This document shows, piece by piece, positions 5,425-5,674 of a stretch of 5,674 nucleotides of DNA. Both the position numbers and the translations under genes were made by a program. Below the pieces are notes generated by a model. It made no database searches and was not told the DNA's origin. It saw nothing but the letters and a program-made list of their open reading frames with translations. Source of the stretch: Clostridiales bacterium UBA4821 (GTDB taxonomy: Bacteria; Bacillota; Clostridia; Acetivibrionales; UBA4821); assembly GCA_002402315.1 (NCBI GenBank), contig DHFP01000093.1, positions 1-5,674 of the forward strand, read 5' to 3'. Each line of letters opens with the position of its first letter. Within the stretch, counting starts at the first letter, position 1.

Positions 5425-5674
5425 ATGAGGGAAAGAAGAACGGTTATAATTGAAAATTCACTTTATAAAGAACTGACTGAAATTGCAACCAAGATAAAGA
5501 ATGACTCCATTTCCCACCAGCTTGAAATAGCAGTAAAAGATTATATCAGAAAGCAAAAAGGCGAGGATGATGAATACATCTTTGCAAATATCCTGATGCC
5601 TATAGAAAAGAGGATTGCAAAGCTTGAAGACCGGTTATCAAACCTCTTGTTCAAGATAAGGCTTGATATGGAAA
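5425..5674 (+). CDS. ribbon-helix-helix (CopG/Arc-type) DNA-binding protein, 3' end outside the window
   Basis: The 83 visible codons run open to the window edge, so the gene is partial at its 3' end. The N-terminus RRTVIIENSLYKELTEIA (4-21) gives a short beta strand and first helix, and IKNDSISHQLEIAVKDYIRKQK (24-45) gives the turn and second helix: the standard RHH layout. RHH proteins dimerise and place paired strands in the major groove of short palindromes. After about residue 50, IEKRIAKLEDRLSNLLFKI (61-79) has a heptad-like pattern that suggests a coiled coil for oligomerisation. Such RHH proteins often act as autorepressors, antitoxins or plasmid and mobile-element partition or mobilisation factors; which applies cannot be told without the downstream gene. 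Divergent from the AAA+ gene, with an operator-like repeat 86 bp upstream. Confidence 0.75.
   Translation, partial: MRERRTVIIENSLYKELTEIATKIKNDSISHQLEIAVKDYIRKQKGEDDEYIFANILMPIEKRIAKLEDRLSNLLFKIRLDME

Overview
The window is AT-rich DNA with strong AGGAGG-type ribosome binding sites, AT-rich promoters and clostridia-like protein sequences, so it most likely comes from a low-GC Gram-positive, probably a spore-forming Clostridia-type bacterium. The host inference rests on composition, Shine-Dalgarno use and protein flavour only; there is no rRNA or marker gene.

Left part (1-1518): a two-gene operon that I read as a Kiwa anti-phage system. It has a four-helix membrane protein (KwaA-like, 98-625) and, 2 nt later, a soluble DUF4868 protein (KwaB-like, 628-1518). 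A perfect -10 box sits at the very start of the window.

Middle (1519-3324): a spacer with a plausible promoter, then a second defence-type gene. Its N-terminal half (1728-2594) is a GHKL/HSP90-type ATPase domain and its C-terminal half (2572-3324) is a PD-(D/E)XK nuclease domain resembling Shedu/DUF4263. The two halves are in different frames, and removing one T from a six-T run at 2587-2592 would join them into a single 531-residue protein. This could be a frameshifted pseudogene, a slippage-expressed gene, two coupled genes (TAA, one base, ATG), or a sequencing error.

3325-4054: a 730-base non-coding stretch between convergent genes. It carries the most unusual feature here, an array of 9-bp elements spaced about 22 bp apart in a repeating A-A-B order with a 66-bp higher-order period (3539-3975). 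Its centre (3605-3649) is densely palindromic. The array resembles iterons or a phased protein-binding array. It can also be read as the decayed remnant of a 22-residue-repeat ORF. A clear intrinsic terminator for the leftward gene follows at 4005-4046.

Right part (4055-5674): a complete leftward CbbX/SpoVK-type AAA+ ATPase (4055-5089), a 335-base AT-rich divergent control region with inverted repeats, and the start of a rightward ribbon-helix-helix protein (5425 onward, cut by the window end). RHH proteins and iteron-like arrays are common on mobile elements, so the defence genes may ride on, or sit next to, an integrated element. That is inference; no integrase, transposase or attachment site is visible.
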